Below are positions 33,862-42,486 of a DNA stretch of 64,000 nucleotides, one piece after another. This DNA comes from Paenibacillus antibioticophila (GTDB taxonomy: Bacteria; Bacillota; Bacilli; Paenibacillales; Paenibacillaceae): positions 307,495 through 371,494 of the forward strand of contig NZ_HG005139.1 of assembly GCF_000455265.1 (NCBI RefSeq). The letters are read 5' to 3'. Each line of letters starts with the position of its first letter. Position 1 is the stretch's first letter. Below the pieces are notes generated by a model, which saw only the letters and a program-made list of their open reading frames with translations, was not told where the DNA came from and made no database searches. The position numbers were made by a program, and so were the translations under genes.

Positions 33862-35358
33862 CTACTGCATAACTGTAGATAAGTCTTTTTTGTCAGCTTC
33901 ATGTTTTTTTCTGCGGGCTGACCATAGCCGAAGCCCGGTGAGCAATGCAGCAACCAAGCAGATCACTGCTGAGGTCGTGTAAGCAGCCTTCATGCCGAAG
34001 AGGAAAATGTCGGGACGACCAGGGATCAGATCGGTGACTCGGTAACCAGCTTTTGTACTCATTGTGTGGAACAGGACAGTGGTGGCCACGGTAATTCCGG
34101 TGACCATGCCGACATTGCGGACGAGCGAATTTACGCTTCCTGCCACACCGAGTTGGGATCTTGGAGCCTGCGACATGATCAGCGAGTTATTGCCCGGCTG
34201 GAAGATCCCGTTGCCAAGACCGAGCATGGCGATGAGCAGAACGACGATTGAGAGCGGACTTCCATCATGAAGGGATGCCAGGCCGATGTGGGTGGCGAAC
34301 ATCAGCAGGAGTCCGACGAAGGTCAACAGCTCGGAGCCGATCTTATCGGAAAGCGCCCCGCTTAACGGAGATACGATAACCATGATGACCGGGAAGACCA
34401 TCAGGACAAGTCCGGCATGAAAAGGCGACAGATTCAGGATGCTTTGCAGATAAAACGGCGACAGGATGTTATATGCGAAATTTGCCGTAAAGGTAAGAAA
34501 GCCGCACAGGATGCTCAAGGAGAATAATGGATTTTTGAATAGACTCAATTGCAGCAAAGGCTCTGCTTTTCGTGCTTCGACACTTAAAAAGGCTGCCAGC
34601 ACAAAGACGGATGCAATAAAGGATGCGATGATCCACGGGTTGTTATATCCGGTCTGCTGACCGAGCAGCAACCCTGAAAATAAGGCAAGAATGAACAGCG
34701 TGAACAGGATGCTTCCCGAGGCATCAATCTTGACCTTAAGCAGGCTGACATCCTTAGGAAGAAGGCGCCAGGCAATGATCACGGCCGCAAGACCGATCGG
34801 AACATTCACCCTAAATATATACTGCCAGCCTAGTCCGGATACGATAACGCCGCCAAGGCTTGGCCCCGCTATACTTCCAAGAGATACAAAGGTTCCTATC
34901 AGCCCGAGAGCCTTGCCTCGCTCATTTTTGGGAAATATCTCGGTTACAATCCCCTGGTTGTTCGCCATTGTCATTGCAGCGCCGAGTGCTTGCACAGCTC
35001 GGGAAAGGATAAGGGTGATCAGCGTGTTGCTAAGTCCGCATAGCAGCGAGCCGATGAGGAAAAGAAGCATTCCCCATTTGAACACTTTGATTTTGCCAAA
35101 AATATCGCCGAGCTTGCCGAAAAATAAAATTGCCGCACAGATCACCATTAAATAGCTCGTGACGACCCACTCCGCTTGAGCGACGGGTAGTTCGAGGGTC
35201 TGCGAAATTGAAGGCAATGCAATGTTGACAATACTTCCGTCTAATGTCGCCATAAAGGTAAATAAGTTAAGAATGATGAGAAGCGTCCAGCGTCTCTTTT
35301 GAATGGACGGGTCATCCGCAAAGGAACGTGGAGCAGTTAGGGTGTCTTGGGATTGCAT
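33862..35358 (-). CDS. DHA2-family MFS drug efflux transporter
   Basis: About 498 residues with 14 predicted membrane helices, the EmrB/QacA plan. Early motif VNIALPSISQTLELPVAQAEWVVTSYLM and motif A-like FGKLGDIFGKIKVFKWG are typical, as is the WQYIFRVNVPIGLA loop. It expels lipophilic compounds in exchange for protons. The GTG at 35370 overlaps the GAGAGG ribosome site, so the ATG at 35358 is preferred. It is divergent from a MarR gene, with two copies of a perfect palindrome between them, and so is very probably under MarR control. Confidence 0.92.
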   Translation of the reverse strand: MQSQDTLTAPRSFADDPSIQKRRWTLLIILNLFTFMATLDGSIVNIALPSISQTLELPVAQAEWVVTSYLMVICAAILFFGKLGDIFGKIKVFKWGMLLFLIGSLLCGLSNTLITLILSRAVQALGAAMTMANNQGIVTEIFPKNERGKALGLIGTFVSLGSIAGPSLGGVIVSGLGWQYIFRVNVPIGLAAVIIAWRLLPKDVSLLKVKIDASGSILFTLFILALFSGLLLGQQTGYNNPWIIASFIASVFVLAAFLSVEARKAEPLLQLSLFKNPLFSLSILCGFLTFTANFAYNILSPFYLQSILNLSPFHAGLVLMVFPVIMVIVSPLSGALSDKIGSELLTFVGLLLMFATHIGLASLHDGSPLSIVVLLIAMLGLGNGIFQPGNNSLIMSQAPRSQLGVAGSVNSLVRNVGMVTGITVATTVLFHTMSTKAGYRVTDLIPGRPDIFLFGMKAAYTTSAVICLVAALLTGLRLWSARRKKHEADKKDLSTVMQ

Positions 35359-35392
35359 GCTATGTAGCACCTCTCTCTAGTCGTATGAAGAA

Positions 35393-35411
35393 TTAGTTGC
35401 ACACGCAACTA
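35393..35411. promoter_or_regulatory. MarR operator, site 1
   Basis: TTAGTTGCACACGCAACTA, the same palindrome as site 2 with two central changes, 40 bp before the MFS start. Binding here would block the MFS promoter. Confidence 0.72.
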
Positions 35412-35436
35412 TATGATGCTCACCTATTGTACTTCT

Positions 35437-35460
35437 AATTAGTTGCACGTGCAACTAATT
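35437..35460. promoter_or_regulatory. MarR operator, site 2 (24-bp perfect palindrome)
   Basis: AATTAGTTGCAC followed directly by its exact complement GTGCAACTAATT. The centre-to-centre distance to site 1 is about 46 bp, and the site lies 47 bp before the MarR start, so it can control both divergent genes. Confidence 0.8.
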
Positions 35461-35507
35461 TAAGGTACTATTTTTTACATGAGCCAGGGAAAGGGAGTAC
35501 CTTCGAT

Positions 35508-35933
35508 ATGAATTCCATCGGCAAACTAATTTCTTATAGTAATCGGATCTATCAGAAGCATTTATCCAAACGATTAAAGCAGATAAATTTTGGAAGCGGG
35601 GCCCATCAGAGTTACCTGATTCTGGTTCTGAAACAGCCTGGGCTTACCCAGGAGCAGCTTACGAGTGAAGTGAAATTCGACAAGGCGACGACAGCGCGGT
35701 CCATAAAGCAATTGGAGGAGGCTGGATATGTCGAGCGCAGGGTGGACGAGAAGGACAGACGCTCCTATCGTCTCTATCCCACAGCGAAGGCAAGGGAAAT
35801 CGAACCCGAGATGTATAAGGTATTGGCAGACTTGAATGAGCATCTGACGCGTCATTTGACACCGGAAGAGCGGGAACAGCTGTCTGCGCTGCTGGAGAAG
35901 CTGTATGAAGGAATTAAGGAAGAAAGCGATTGA
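35508..35933 (+). CDS. MarR family transcriptional regulator
   Basis: 141 residues. Winged helix-turn-helix at about 45-105: YLILVLKQPGLTQEQLTSEVKFDKATTARSIKQLEEAGYVERRVDEKDRRSYRLYPTAKA, with the conserved D-x-R-S/R wing. N- and C-terminal helices form the dimer. It is expected to bind the two TTAGTTGCAC-type palindromes upstream and repress itself and the divergent MFS pump until an inducer binds. Confidence 0.93.
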   Translation: MNSIGKLISYSNRIYQKHLSKRLKQINFGSGAHQSYLILVLKQPGLTQEQLTSEVKFDKATTARSIKQLEEAGYVERRVDEKDRRSYRLYPTAKAREIEPEMYKVLADLNEHLTRHLTPEEREQLSALLEKLYEGIKEESD

Positions 35934-35944
35934 ATATAGCAATA

Positions 35945-35975
35945 GGGTGTCCCAAAAGAAAACTTTGGAACACCC
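35945..35975. repeat. 31-bp hairpin repeat, probably an insertion-sequence end
   Basis: GGGTGTCCCAAAAG followed by an inverted partner (CTTTGGAACACCC). The exact reverse complement occurs at 46757-46787, and its outer 14 bases recur inverted at 38639-38652. This suggests the terminal repeat of an IS1182-type element whose relics lie in between. It may also act as terminator for the MarR gene. Confidence 0.55.
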
Positions 35976-36002
35976 ACATCAACAAAATAGGGTAGTATTA
36001 AT

Positions 36003-36051
36003 AAAAGCCAAGGAGCTAAGCGGCCTATCTTCGCTTAACTCCTTGGCTTTT
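36003..36051. terminator. Hairpin at the IS relic 3' side
   Basis: AAAAGCCAAGGAG pairs exactly with CTCCTTGGCTTTT; an inner CTAAGCG...CGCTTAA extension lengthens the stem to about 19 bp. Confidence 0.65.
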
Positions 36052-36134
36052 GGCGTGCACCGCTGCTTTTATGAGTAGATAATGGGCAAGAGAAAGCCAC
36101 TCGACCTCAAGGCTCACTTTGGATCAGCCTCGAA

Positions 36135-36500
36135 GCAGGAACCTTTTAAAGCCTCGGTTATTCTTCATATCGCCAAACACAGGCTCCGGCTCGATCATGC
36201 GCCTTACTGAGGGCATAACAATCTTCGCCGCCATAGCCCGCATCGGCGATAATGGTGACCGGGAGTTGTCCTAACTGTGATTTTAATTGTTCAAGATGCG
36301 GGATGAGGCAGCGCGTGTCGGTCGGTCGCTGGTGCAGACTGTAGCCGATAATGGATTGATTCTCGGTGCCGATCTGGACAGTATACAGTATAGTCTTGCT
36401 TTAGCTGGCCGTTTCGCATGTGGTCTTCTTTCATTAGCATAAAGGCAGCGTCATGATCCGTTTTGCTATAGCTGTTTCTCTTCCCTAAAATCGCTGTCGG
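36135..36500 (-). pseudogene. Truncated, frameshifted IS1182-type transposase
   Basis: Minus-strand frames read GKRNSYSKTDHDAAFMLMKEDHMRNGQLKQDY, then after an insertion of about four bases near 36382 VQIGTENQSIIGYSLHQRP, TDTRCLIPHLEQLKSQLG and TIIADAGYGGEDCYAL, before further damage. These are conserved blocks of the DDE transposase of IS1182-type elements (Y-x-VQ-x-G-T-E-N and ADAGYG). The 5' half is missing and the 3' end is broken by several changes, so it is inactive. Confidence 0.8.
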
Positions 36501-36694
36501 ATATTTTAAACTCGCTAACGGACATTTTAGACTCTTAGCAGGCTTGTTCTCATGATTCGAAGGGTTAACGGACATTTTGGGCGCTTAGGACGCTCAAACG
36601 ACTCTGGTTCACTCGATTCTACTCTCTTAGCAGCCAAAATGTCCGTTACAATTCTGGCTCATCCAAAAGCGGACCGTAAGGAGAACTAATGTCC
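36501..36694. repeat. Cluster of AACGGACATTTT repeats
   Basis: TAACGGACATTTTAGACTCTTAG (36513), TAACGGACATTTTGGGCGCTTA (36566) and inverted AGCAGCCAAAATGTCCGTTA (36630) and AATGTCCGTT (36688) form a short intergenic repeat cluster. The IS1111-type element begins directly after the last copy. Confidence 0.65.
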
Positions 36695-36712
36695 GTTGAT
36701 ATGAACGAAACC

Positions 36713-37178
36713 TGTCAAGCGCCTCTGTGGCTCTCTCGTTTTTGACGCGCTTAAATAAGAGCCTGTCAAGCGCCTGTCTTGACAGGTGGCTCTTTCCAGC
36801 GATACTTTTTGAATGTCCCTGGCCAAGGCCAGGGGCTGCCATACGGCGAGTAACGGGTGCAGGGAGTGCACTTCCTGCGTTTCCCCTTGTAGGGGACGGA
36901 AGGGGTAGATCATGCTTTAGCTCGGCGGCGAAAACAATTCGCTGGTTGGCAATCTGATATTCGTGGATTCACACACATTCTACATACGTCTGAAGAAGCT
37001 GGCCGCTAACTAGAAACGTGCGTGGAAGCCGAAGCTTTGCACAAACGGACATCGCGGGTCTCTTCTTCACCTTGCCTGATTTTGCCGCCGAGGTAAATCA
37101 CGATCTACTCCCAGCCTCACCTCCTTGCTTCATCCATCTCACTTTGAACAACCCTCTGTCCGTCAAACGGTTCCCTCA
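36713..37178 (-). ncRNA. Structured non-coding region of the IS1111-type element, candidate guide (seek/bridge) RNA
   Basis: 466 bases lacking a credible gene but dense in hairpins: CCTGTCAA/TTGACAGG around 36760-36785, CCCTGGCC-aa-GGCCAGGG near 36820, and GCAGGGAGTGCACTTCCTGC near 36860. In IS1111-type elements the RNA that guides target choice is encoded between the transposase stop and the end of the element, the same position as here. The exact RNA limits and loops cannot be set without comparison to relatives. Confidence 0.45.
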
Positions 37179-38303
37179 TTACGAAGCCTTGGCTTTAGTC
37201 ATTTCCACTTCTTTCGCAATCGCCCACACAAACCCGGCAAGTTCCCTGGCAATGGCCACCGCGATGGCCCCCTTGTGTTTTCCCATGCGTAACAAGCTCT
37301 TGTACTTTTGATGCAAACGATGCTGGGCCTCCCAAGCGATTCGCTGTACTTCAGGCGGTAGACCCAAAATACGCTGTCTCATCTTCTTTTTCACGGCGGG
37401 ACTGTATCGATAGCTCCAAGCGGCTTCCACTAACACTCTTCGGAGATGGGCATTCCCCGCTTTGGTGATCTTCCCTTGCCGGCGGCTGTCTCCCGTCGAA
37501 TTTTCACTAGGAACCAGTCCGCAATAGCTCATAAAAGCCGAGGCCAACGGAAATCGCGCGGCTTCGATCATTTCTGAGGCAAGGGTGGTCGCGGTAAGCA
37601 CGGCCACGCCTCGTAACGCTTGCAGAGCCTGAATGAGCGGAGCTTGCGCACAGCTTTCGGCTTGTCGTTCGATCTCCTGCTCGTACCGGCGAATGCGTTC
37701 TTTCGTTTCCCAGATCGATTGGCGATACTCTTGAAACGTTACCTGCTGACAGTGATCTGCAAATTTTAAGCTGTCCAACCACGCTTCATACGCATGCGTC
37801 CATGGGGTGGATCCCTTGGGGGAAGCCAGTTGATTACGTAGTAGAAACTTCCCTAACCGTTGCTTTTGCCGGGCCAGATCTTCTTTGGCATCTTCCCGAG
37901 CTCGAACTAAATCCCGCAATGCTTCATCCGCCGGTGTCGGAATGTAAACCGACGTCAGTTCCCCTGCACGAAACAACTGAGCGAGCCGAAGGGCATCTCG
38001 TTTATCCGTTTTGACCCGATCTCCCGCACGCTTGGGAATGAGGGACGGGGCCACGATGGTACAAGAAATATTCATTTCTAGCAGCCAGCGATAGAGCACA
38101 TATCCCGTAGGTCCGGCTTCATAACAAACCTCCAAGGTGATGTCTTCGGATTTACTCAACTGTTGCATCAGTTTGCCCACCGCTTCTTTCGTATGGGTAA
38201 TGGTTCCCCAATACCGTGCTTCTCCTCGGCCCTCATCGGCAATGGCCACCGCGATTTTGGATTTGGACACGTCTAAACCTACATACTTTGTGGTAATACT
38301 CAT
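37179..38303 (-). CDS. IS110/IS1111 family transposase (DEDD recombinase)
   Basis: 374 residues, full length for the family. The RuvC-like N-terminal domain has the DEDD set: D11 (YVGLDVSK), E62 (CYEAGPTGY), D100 and D103 (KTDKRDALRLA). A coiled-coil middle (about 125-220) leads to the Tnp domain, with ALRGVAVLTATTLASEMIEAARF and SYCGLVPSENSTGD carrying the catalytic serine, then KITKAGNAHLRRVLVEAAW. No stop or frameshift interrupts it, so the element may be active. Confidence 0.95.
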   Translation of the reverse strand: MSITTKYVGLDVSKSKIAVAIADEGRGEARYWGTITHTKEAVGKLMQQLSKSEDITLEVCYEAGPTGYVLYRWLLEMNISCTIVAPSLIPKRAGDRVKTDKRDALRLAQLFRAGELTSVYIPTPADEALRDLVRAREDAKEDLARQKQRLGKFLLRNQLASPKGSTPWTHAYEAWLDSLKFADHCQQVTFQEYRQSIWETKERIRRYEQEIERQAESCAQAPLIQALQALRGVAVLTATTLASEMIEAARFPLASAFMSYCGLVPSENSTGDSRRQGKITKAGNAHLRRVLVEAAWSYRYSPAVKKKMRQRILGLPPEVQRIAWEAQHRLHQKYKSLLRMGKHKGAIAVAIARELAGFVWAIAKEVEMTKAKAS

Positions 38304-38432
38304 TCTTAGACCGACTCCTTTTTGTTTTATAGCTCTGATTGTGGAAAGTCCAATGGGTTGAGCTTACTTCTCATTATTTCCACAATTAACCTACGTAGTA
38401 GCAATTAGGATGTCGGTTTCGTTCATTATAAC

Positions 38433-38673
38433 TAGACCAAGTACCAAGTACTTCCTTCCCTTAGATCAAATGTACCGCATGGCTTATATTGGGAAACAGA
38501 GTTGATCCCTGCTGTATCGAATGTACAAGGAAACCGTCTCTTTTTGGTTTAAGGTTGGGGGTGCCTCCATTTTCCATAGAGCGGTTTCTTTTGTTTGAAC
38601 AAATGAATGAGGGTGCCCCTCAGTTCATCTTATGATCCCTTTTGGGACACCCTTTTTTCTAGTCCAGGTGTAG
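38433..38673. other. IS relic between the IS1111 element and the ABC-F gene
   Basis: On the minus strand a 29-codon frame reads MEAPPTLNQKETVSLYIRYS then RDQLCFPI before a stop, perhaps the start of the broken IS1182-type transposase. The stretch closes with CTTTTGGGACACCC (38639-38652), inverse of the repeat at 35945. So the 35.9-38.65 kb block is probably one decayed IS into which the IS1111 element jumped. Confidence 0.4.
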
Positions 38674-40644
38674 CTATTCCTCCTCGGCAGCTAAAGCTTC
38701 CCACTCTTCATAAGCTTCAGCCAATGCTGTCTTCTGCTGGTCAATGATATTCTGGCGTTTTTGTACAGCCTCATAATCTTGATAGACTTCAGGCAGCGCC
38801 AACTCGGCCTCCAACTCAGCAATTTGGGTTTCTATCGCCGAGATGGTCTCCTCCAGCTGTTCCATTCGCCGCTTACGGGCACGCTCCTGTCGTTTCATTT
38901 GTTTGTCAGCCTCGTAGGAAGTAGCGCCTGACTTACCGTTCCACGCGGCCTCGTTCTCTTTGGCGGGAACAGGGGCTTTGTTTTTTGTCGATTCTGTATT
39001 TGCCAATTCAGCGGCCAATTCCTCAAGCTCCTGCTTTTTGGCAAGATAATCGTCATAATTACCCAGGAAATGCTCGGCGCCCTGCGGGTGAAGCTCAATG
39101 ATGCGTTCGGCCATTTTATTCAGAAAGTAACGATCATGAGAGATGAACAGCAGAGTTCCGTCATATTCGAGCAGCGCCGACTCTAGCACTTCTTTGCTGA
39201 ATAGATCCAAATGGTTCGTCGGTTCGTCAAGAATCAACACATTGGCCCGTTGAAGCATCAGCTTGGCCAAAGCGACACGCGCCTTCTCTCCGCCGCTTAA
39301 TGAAGAGACCTTCTTCAGTACATCCTCGCCGCTGAACAGGAAATTGCCAAGCACGCTGCGGATTCGAGCCTCTTCCATATAAGGGTAAGTGCCCCAAACC
39401 TCTTCCAGCACCGTGTTTTGCGGGTTCAGATGACTCTGTTCCTGATCATAGAAGCCGATTTTGACCTTAGCCCCCCAGGAAATACTGCCTGACGAGGGGG
39501 CAAGATCAGCGGTCAGCATCTTTAATAATGTCGATTTTCCGATTCCGTTCGGTCCAATAAGCGCAACAGTTTCGCCGCGACGAAGATAGAAGCTTACATT
39601 TCGAAAAAGAGGCTTGCTTACACGATCGAATGCAAAGGATAATTGATCGACCTGGAGCACATCCTTGCCGCTCATGATCTCTGCCTCAAAGGAGAAATTG
39701 GCCTTTTTGAGATCGCCCAACGGCCGATCCATCACATCCATTTTCTCCAGCGCCTTCCGGCGGCTCTGCGCGCGCTTCGTAGTGGAGGCACGTACAATAT
39801 TGCGGCGAATGAAGTCCTCCATCCGGGCAATCTCATCCTGCTGCTTTTCATAAAGCTTCATTTGGCTCTCGTATTCTGCGGCTTTAATCTCAATATAACG
39901 GCTGTAATTCCCGGTATACCGGTGAGACTGATGCCGTTCGATTTCCACAATACAGGTAACAAGACGGTCGAGAAAATACCGGTCATGGGATACAACCAGC
40001 AAAGCGCCTGAGTAATTGCGGAGATAATCCTCCAGCCAGGTCAAAGTCTGGATATCCAGATGGTTCGTCGGTTCATCCAGCATAAGCAGGTCTGGAGCCT
40101 GAAGCAAAATCCGTGCCAATGCCAAGCGGGTCTTCTGACCGCCGCTGAGGGTGGAGACGATCGTAGACGGGTCAAAAGAACCGAAGCCCATACCGTGCAG
40201 CACGCTTTTAATCCGGGTCTCGATTTCATAGCCGCCATGATCCTTGAACCAATCGGATTTAACGGCATATTTGGTCAACAAATCCTGATAGGTCTTGTCT
40301 TCGTGATTCAGGGATGGATCGGCAATCTCAGCCTCCATCCTTCTTAGATCCTGCTCGGCTTCCGTCAGCTCGGAAAATACGGCCAGCATTTCCTCCCAAA
40401 TGGATCGATCCGATTGAAGGCCGCTGTTCTGGGCAAGATAGCCCACCTGGGTTTCTTTCGCCTTGAATATTTGTCCGCCGTCCGGCGAGATTTCATTCGC
40501 TAAAATTTGCAGCAGGGTAGACTTCCCCGCTCCGTTCACACCAACAAGACCAATCCGGTCCCGCTCCAGAACTTGCAGATTAACGCCTCCAAGGATGGTG
40601 GTTACACCATATAGCTTGGTAATTTCAGTAGCTTGAAGCAGCAT
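38674..40644 (-). CDS. ABC-F family ATPase (YdiF/Uup-like)
   Basis: About 656 residues with two ABC domains and no membrane part. Domain 1: GVNGAGKSTLLQ and LSGGQKTRLALARILLQAPDLLMLDEPTNHLD; the P-site linker with IRRNIVRASTTKRAQSRRKALEKMD; domain 2: GPNGIGKSTLLKML and LSGGEKARVALAKLMLQRANVLILDEPTNHLD; then a Lys/Glu-rich C-terminal coiled coil (about 560-655). ABC-F proteins bind the ribosomal E-site and rescue stalled translation; some protect from antibiotics. Two ATGs compete: 40656 directly abuts GGGAGG, so 40644 is the likelier start. Confidence 0.92.
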   Translation of the reverse strand: MLLQATEITKLYGVTTILGGVNLQVLERDRIGLVGVNGAGKSTLLQILANEISPDGGQIFKAKETQVGYLAQNSGLQSDRSIWEEMLAVFSELTEAEQDLRRMEAEIADPSLNHEDKTYQDLLTKYAVKSDWFKDHGGYEIETRIKSVLHGMGFGSFDPSTIVSTLSGGQKTRLALARILLQAPDLLMLDEPTNHLDIQTLTWLEDYLRNYSGALLVVSHDRYFLDRLVTCIVEIERHQSHRYTGNYSRYIEIKAAEYESQMKLYEKQQDEIARMEDFIRRNIVRASTTKRAQSRRKALEKMDVMDRPLGDLKKANFSFEAEIMSGKDVLQVDQLSFAFDRVSKPLFRNVSFYLRRGETVALIGPNGIGKSTLLKMLTADLAPSSGSISWGAKVKIGFYDQEQSHLNPQNTVLEEVWGTYPYMEEARIRSVLGNFLFSGEDVLKKVSSLSGGEKARVALAKLMLQRANVLILDEPTNHLDLFSKEVLESALLEYDGTLLFISHDRYFLNKMAERIIELHPQGAEHFLGNYDDYLAKKQELEELAAELANTESTKNKAPVPAKENEAAWNGKSGATSYEADKQMKRQERARKRRMEQLEETISAIETQIAELEAELALPEVYQDYEAVQKRQNIIDQQKTALAEAYEEWEALAAEEE

Positions 40645-40834
40645 ATTGCTTGACATCCTCCCAAATGAACTTGCACTCTATGCCTAGTGTACATGAAAAA
40701 ACGATGAAATGCATCGCCATTCCCGCTAAATGAGCTTGTTTCTGTAATAGTGAAAGTTTTCATTTTACCCTAAGAATGATACACTAAGAGGTAGAATCAA
40801 AAGAGATTGGTGGCCCCAAAAAAAGGAGTCTGTC

Positions 40835-41485
40835 ATGGATAGGGTACAGGACAAGCAGGCACTTAGAGATAAAATGAAGCAAATTCGTTCACAGGTTCCC
40901 GCGGCTTCAAGAGAACTGCAGTCCAAGGCGGCCAGCCTGCTGGCCGAGTCGGAATGGCTTGCCCCGCTCCGGAAGGCGAGAGGTAGAGAACTGAATGTCT
41001 GCTGCTATCTGTCCTTTGGAGATGAACCGGATACGGGATACCTGCTTCAAAGCTGCAAGGCTCAAGGGGATCGCTTGATCGTGCCTCGTCTTGTTGGACG
41101 GACCATGAAGCTGCACCTGCTGGAGCAGCACCAGGAGCTGGTGCCGGGACTTTGGGGGATTCCAGAGCCGCCGGGAGATGCGGAGGAATGGGGCAGTGAA
41201 CGGTACGGGGGGATCGATGCGGTCATCATTCCCGGACTGGCGTTTGATCGTTGGGGCGGAAGGATCGGCTTCGGAGCAGGGTATTATGACCGGCTTATCG
41301 CACAGATTAGAGCTCAAGAGGCATTCCGCGTACGGGATCATGAAAGCAGCAATTTCCCTGCAGAGCTAGGAGCCATTGCGCTGCGAGAACAGATTCTTGA
41401 AGAACGGGTGCCTATGGAGCCTCATGACTTTAGAGTGAACAGAATTTTTACTCCTGATGGGATTATGGAGATCAATGATGCGTAA
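40835..41485 (+). CDS. 5-formyltetrahydrofolate cyclo-ligase
   Basis: 216 residues. The ATP/folate site GIDAVIIPGLAFDRWGGRIGFGAGYYDRLI (around 130-160) is diagnostic; the early basic helix KQALRDKMKQIRSQVPAASRELQSKAA also fits. It converts 5-formyl-THF to 5,10-methenyl-THF using ATP. The insertion RAQEAFRVRDHESSNFPAE before the last strand is longer than in many homologues. AAAGGAG precedes the ATG. The MoaB gene follows 86 bp later. Confidence 0.92.
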   Translation: MDRVQDKQALRDKMKQIRSQVPAASRELQSKAASLLAESEWLAPLRKARGRELNVCCYLSFGDEPDTGYLLQSCKAQGDRLIVPRLVGRTMKLHLLEQHQELVPGLWGIPEPPGDAEEWGSERYGGIDAVIIPGLAFDRWGGRIGFGAGYYDRLIAQIRAQEAFRVRDHESSNFPAELGAIALREQILEERVPMEPHDFRVNRIFTPDGIMEINDA

Positions 41486-41570
41486 GTAAGACCGAAGTGT
41501 ATATGAATTACTGCGTTTTTAAGCTGCAGACGAACATAGATAGCTTTGCTATAGAACAGGAGGGTGACTC

Positions 41571-42056
41571 ATGGTTTGGAAGACAGCGATCCTAACGGCA
41601 AGTGACAAAGGAGCCAGAGGCGAGCGTGAGGACACGAGTGCCCAGGTAATCCGCGAGCTGGTGGAGGAAGAGTTGGGCGGTGAGATTGTAGAATACCGGA
41701 TTGTTCCCGATGATCCGGATGAGATCATTGCGGCATTGATTGAGATGACGGATTACTTTCAAGCGGATCTGGTATTGACTACGGGAGGAACGGAATTGGC
41801 GATCCGGGATGTGACTCCTGAAGCAACGCGGAGAGTTATCGAGCGGGAAGTACCCGGAATGGCTGAGGCAATGAGACACGCTGCTATGCAGAAGAATCGG
41901 GGAGCCATGCTGTTTCGCGGAATCGTCGGCATTCGCGGCCGCACCCTGATCGTGAACTTGCCAGGGACACCGAAGGGGGTTCACGAGAACCTTGCTGCCA
42001 TCATGGATCAGCTTCCGGAAGCTTTGCTCATGGTGACGGGGCAGTTCAGATTATAA
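41571..42056 (+). CDS. moaB: MoaB/MogA-family molybdopterin biosynthesis protein
   Basis: 161 residues. MVWKTAILTASDKGARGEREDTSAQVI is the standard start; DLVLTTGGTELAIRDVTPEATRRVIEREVPGMAEAMR holds the molybdopterin-binding TGGT and the RDVTPEA motif, where E-L-A-I replaces the usual G-L-x-P before RDV; LIVNLPGTPKGVHENL closes it. MoaB/MogA adenylates molybdopterin before molybdenum insertion. It lies just before tatA-tatC, and the Tat pathway exports molybdoenzymes, so the association makes functional sense. Confidence 0.92.
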   Translation: MVWKTAILTASDKGARGEREDTSAQVIRELVEEELGGEIVEYRIVPDDPDEIIAALIEMTDYFQADLVLTTGGTELAIRDVTPEATRRVIEREVPGMAEAMRHAAMQKNRGAMLFRGIVGIRGRTLIVNLPGTPKGVHENLAAIMDQLPEALLMVTGQFRL

Positions 42057-42162
42057 TCCCTATTTTTCTGACATAAAGTTGTCACACCGATGGACTAATT
42101 CTGTGATATAGGTTATGTTATTACTATATTGATGAAAGGGTTTTCGGAGGGGGAGAATAATC

Positions 42163-42381
42163 ATGTCAGGCGGACTCCTACTTATTATCATAGCGGCACT
42201 GCTGCTCTTTGGACCGAATAAGTTACCGGAACTGGGGCGGGCTGTCGGTCGTACATACCGAGAATTTAAAGAGGCTACCCGTGATATTGCGGAGGATTCA
42301 CCTGTCGCCAAGCCAGAAGCGGAATCAGTCTCAACAGAAGCTCAGAGCGAGAAGCGGGATACGAGGCGCTTACCTGAATAG
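42163..42381 (+). CDS. tatA: TatA/TatE family twin-arginine translocase subunit (with tatC)
   Basis: 72 residues. [39 protein letters not shown] gives the single membrane helix, hinge [11 protein letters not shown] and amphipathic helix; the tail is charged. It is separated from tatC by a hairpin, which would let more TatA than TatC be made, in keeping with TatA being the abundant pore subunit. The start follows GGAGGGGG. Confidence 0.94.
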   Translation: MSGGLLLIIIAALLLFGPNKLPELGRAVGRTYREFKEATRDIAEDSPVAKPEAESVSTEAQSEKRDTRRLPE

Positions 42382-42399
42382 CCAGTCTATATTGTATTT

Positions 42400-42433
42400 G
42401 AGTGTCCCTTCCTGTTACAGGGAGGGACATTTC
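42400..42433 (+). terminator. Intergenic hairpin between tatA and tatC
   Basis: TGTCCCTtCCTG-tta-CAGGgAGGGACA with TTTCC behind, a probable attenuator giving partial readthrough into tatC. Confidence 0.7.
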
Positions 42434-42486
42434 CATGATATTGCTTGTTGCGGAGACAATTCCTGCTGAGTAAGGGAGGTAGTTGG

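Larger units (their letters stand above)
36695..38432 (-). mobile_element. IS1111-type insertion sequence (IS110 family), apparently complete, about 1.7 kb
   Basis: The element holds one transposase gene (37179-38303, minus strand). ATGAACGAAACC (36701-36712) and its exact inverse GGTTTCGTTCAT (38415-38426) form a 12-bp inverted repeat at the two edges, as expected for the sub-terminal repeats of the IS1111 subgroup; plain IS110 elements lack them. Exact ends are estimated a few bases outside each repeat, and no target duplication is expected. The long non-coding part lies downstream of the transposase (36713-37178). Confidence 0.72.

Noticed and set aside
36291-36575. 94-residue ORF as a real gene
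   Set aside because: It is the frameshifted middle of an IS1182-type transposase plus a piece of an intergenic repeat.
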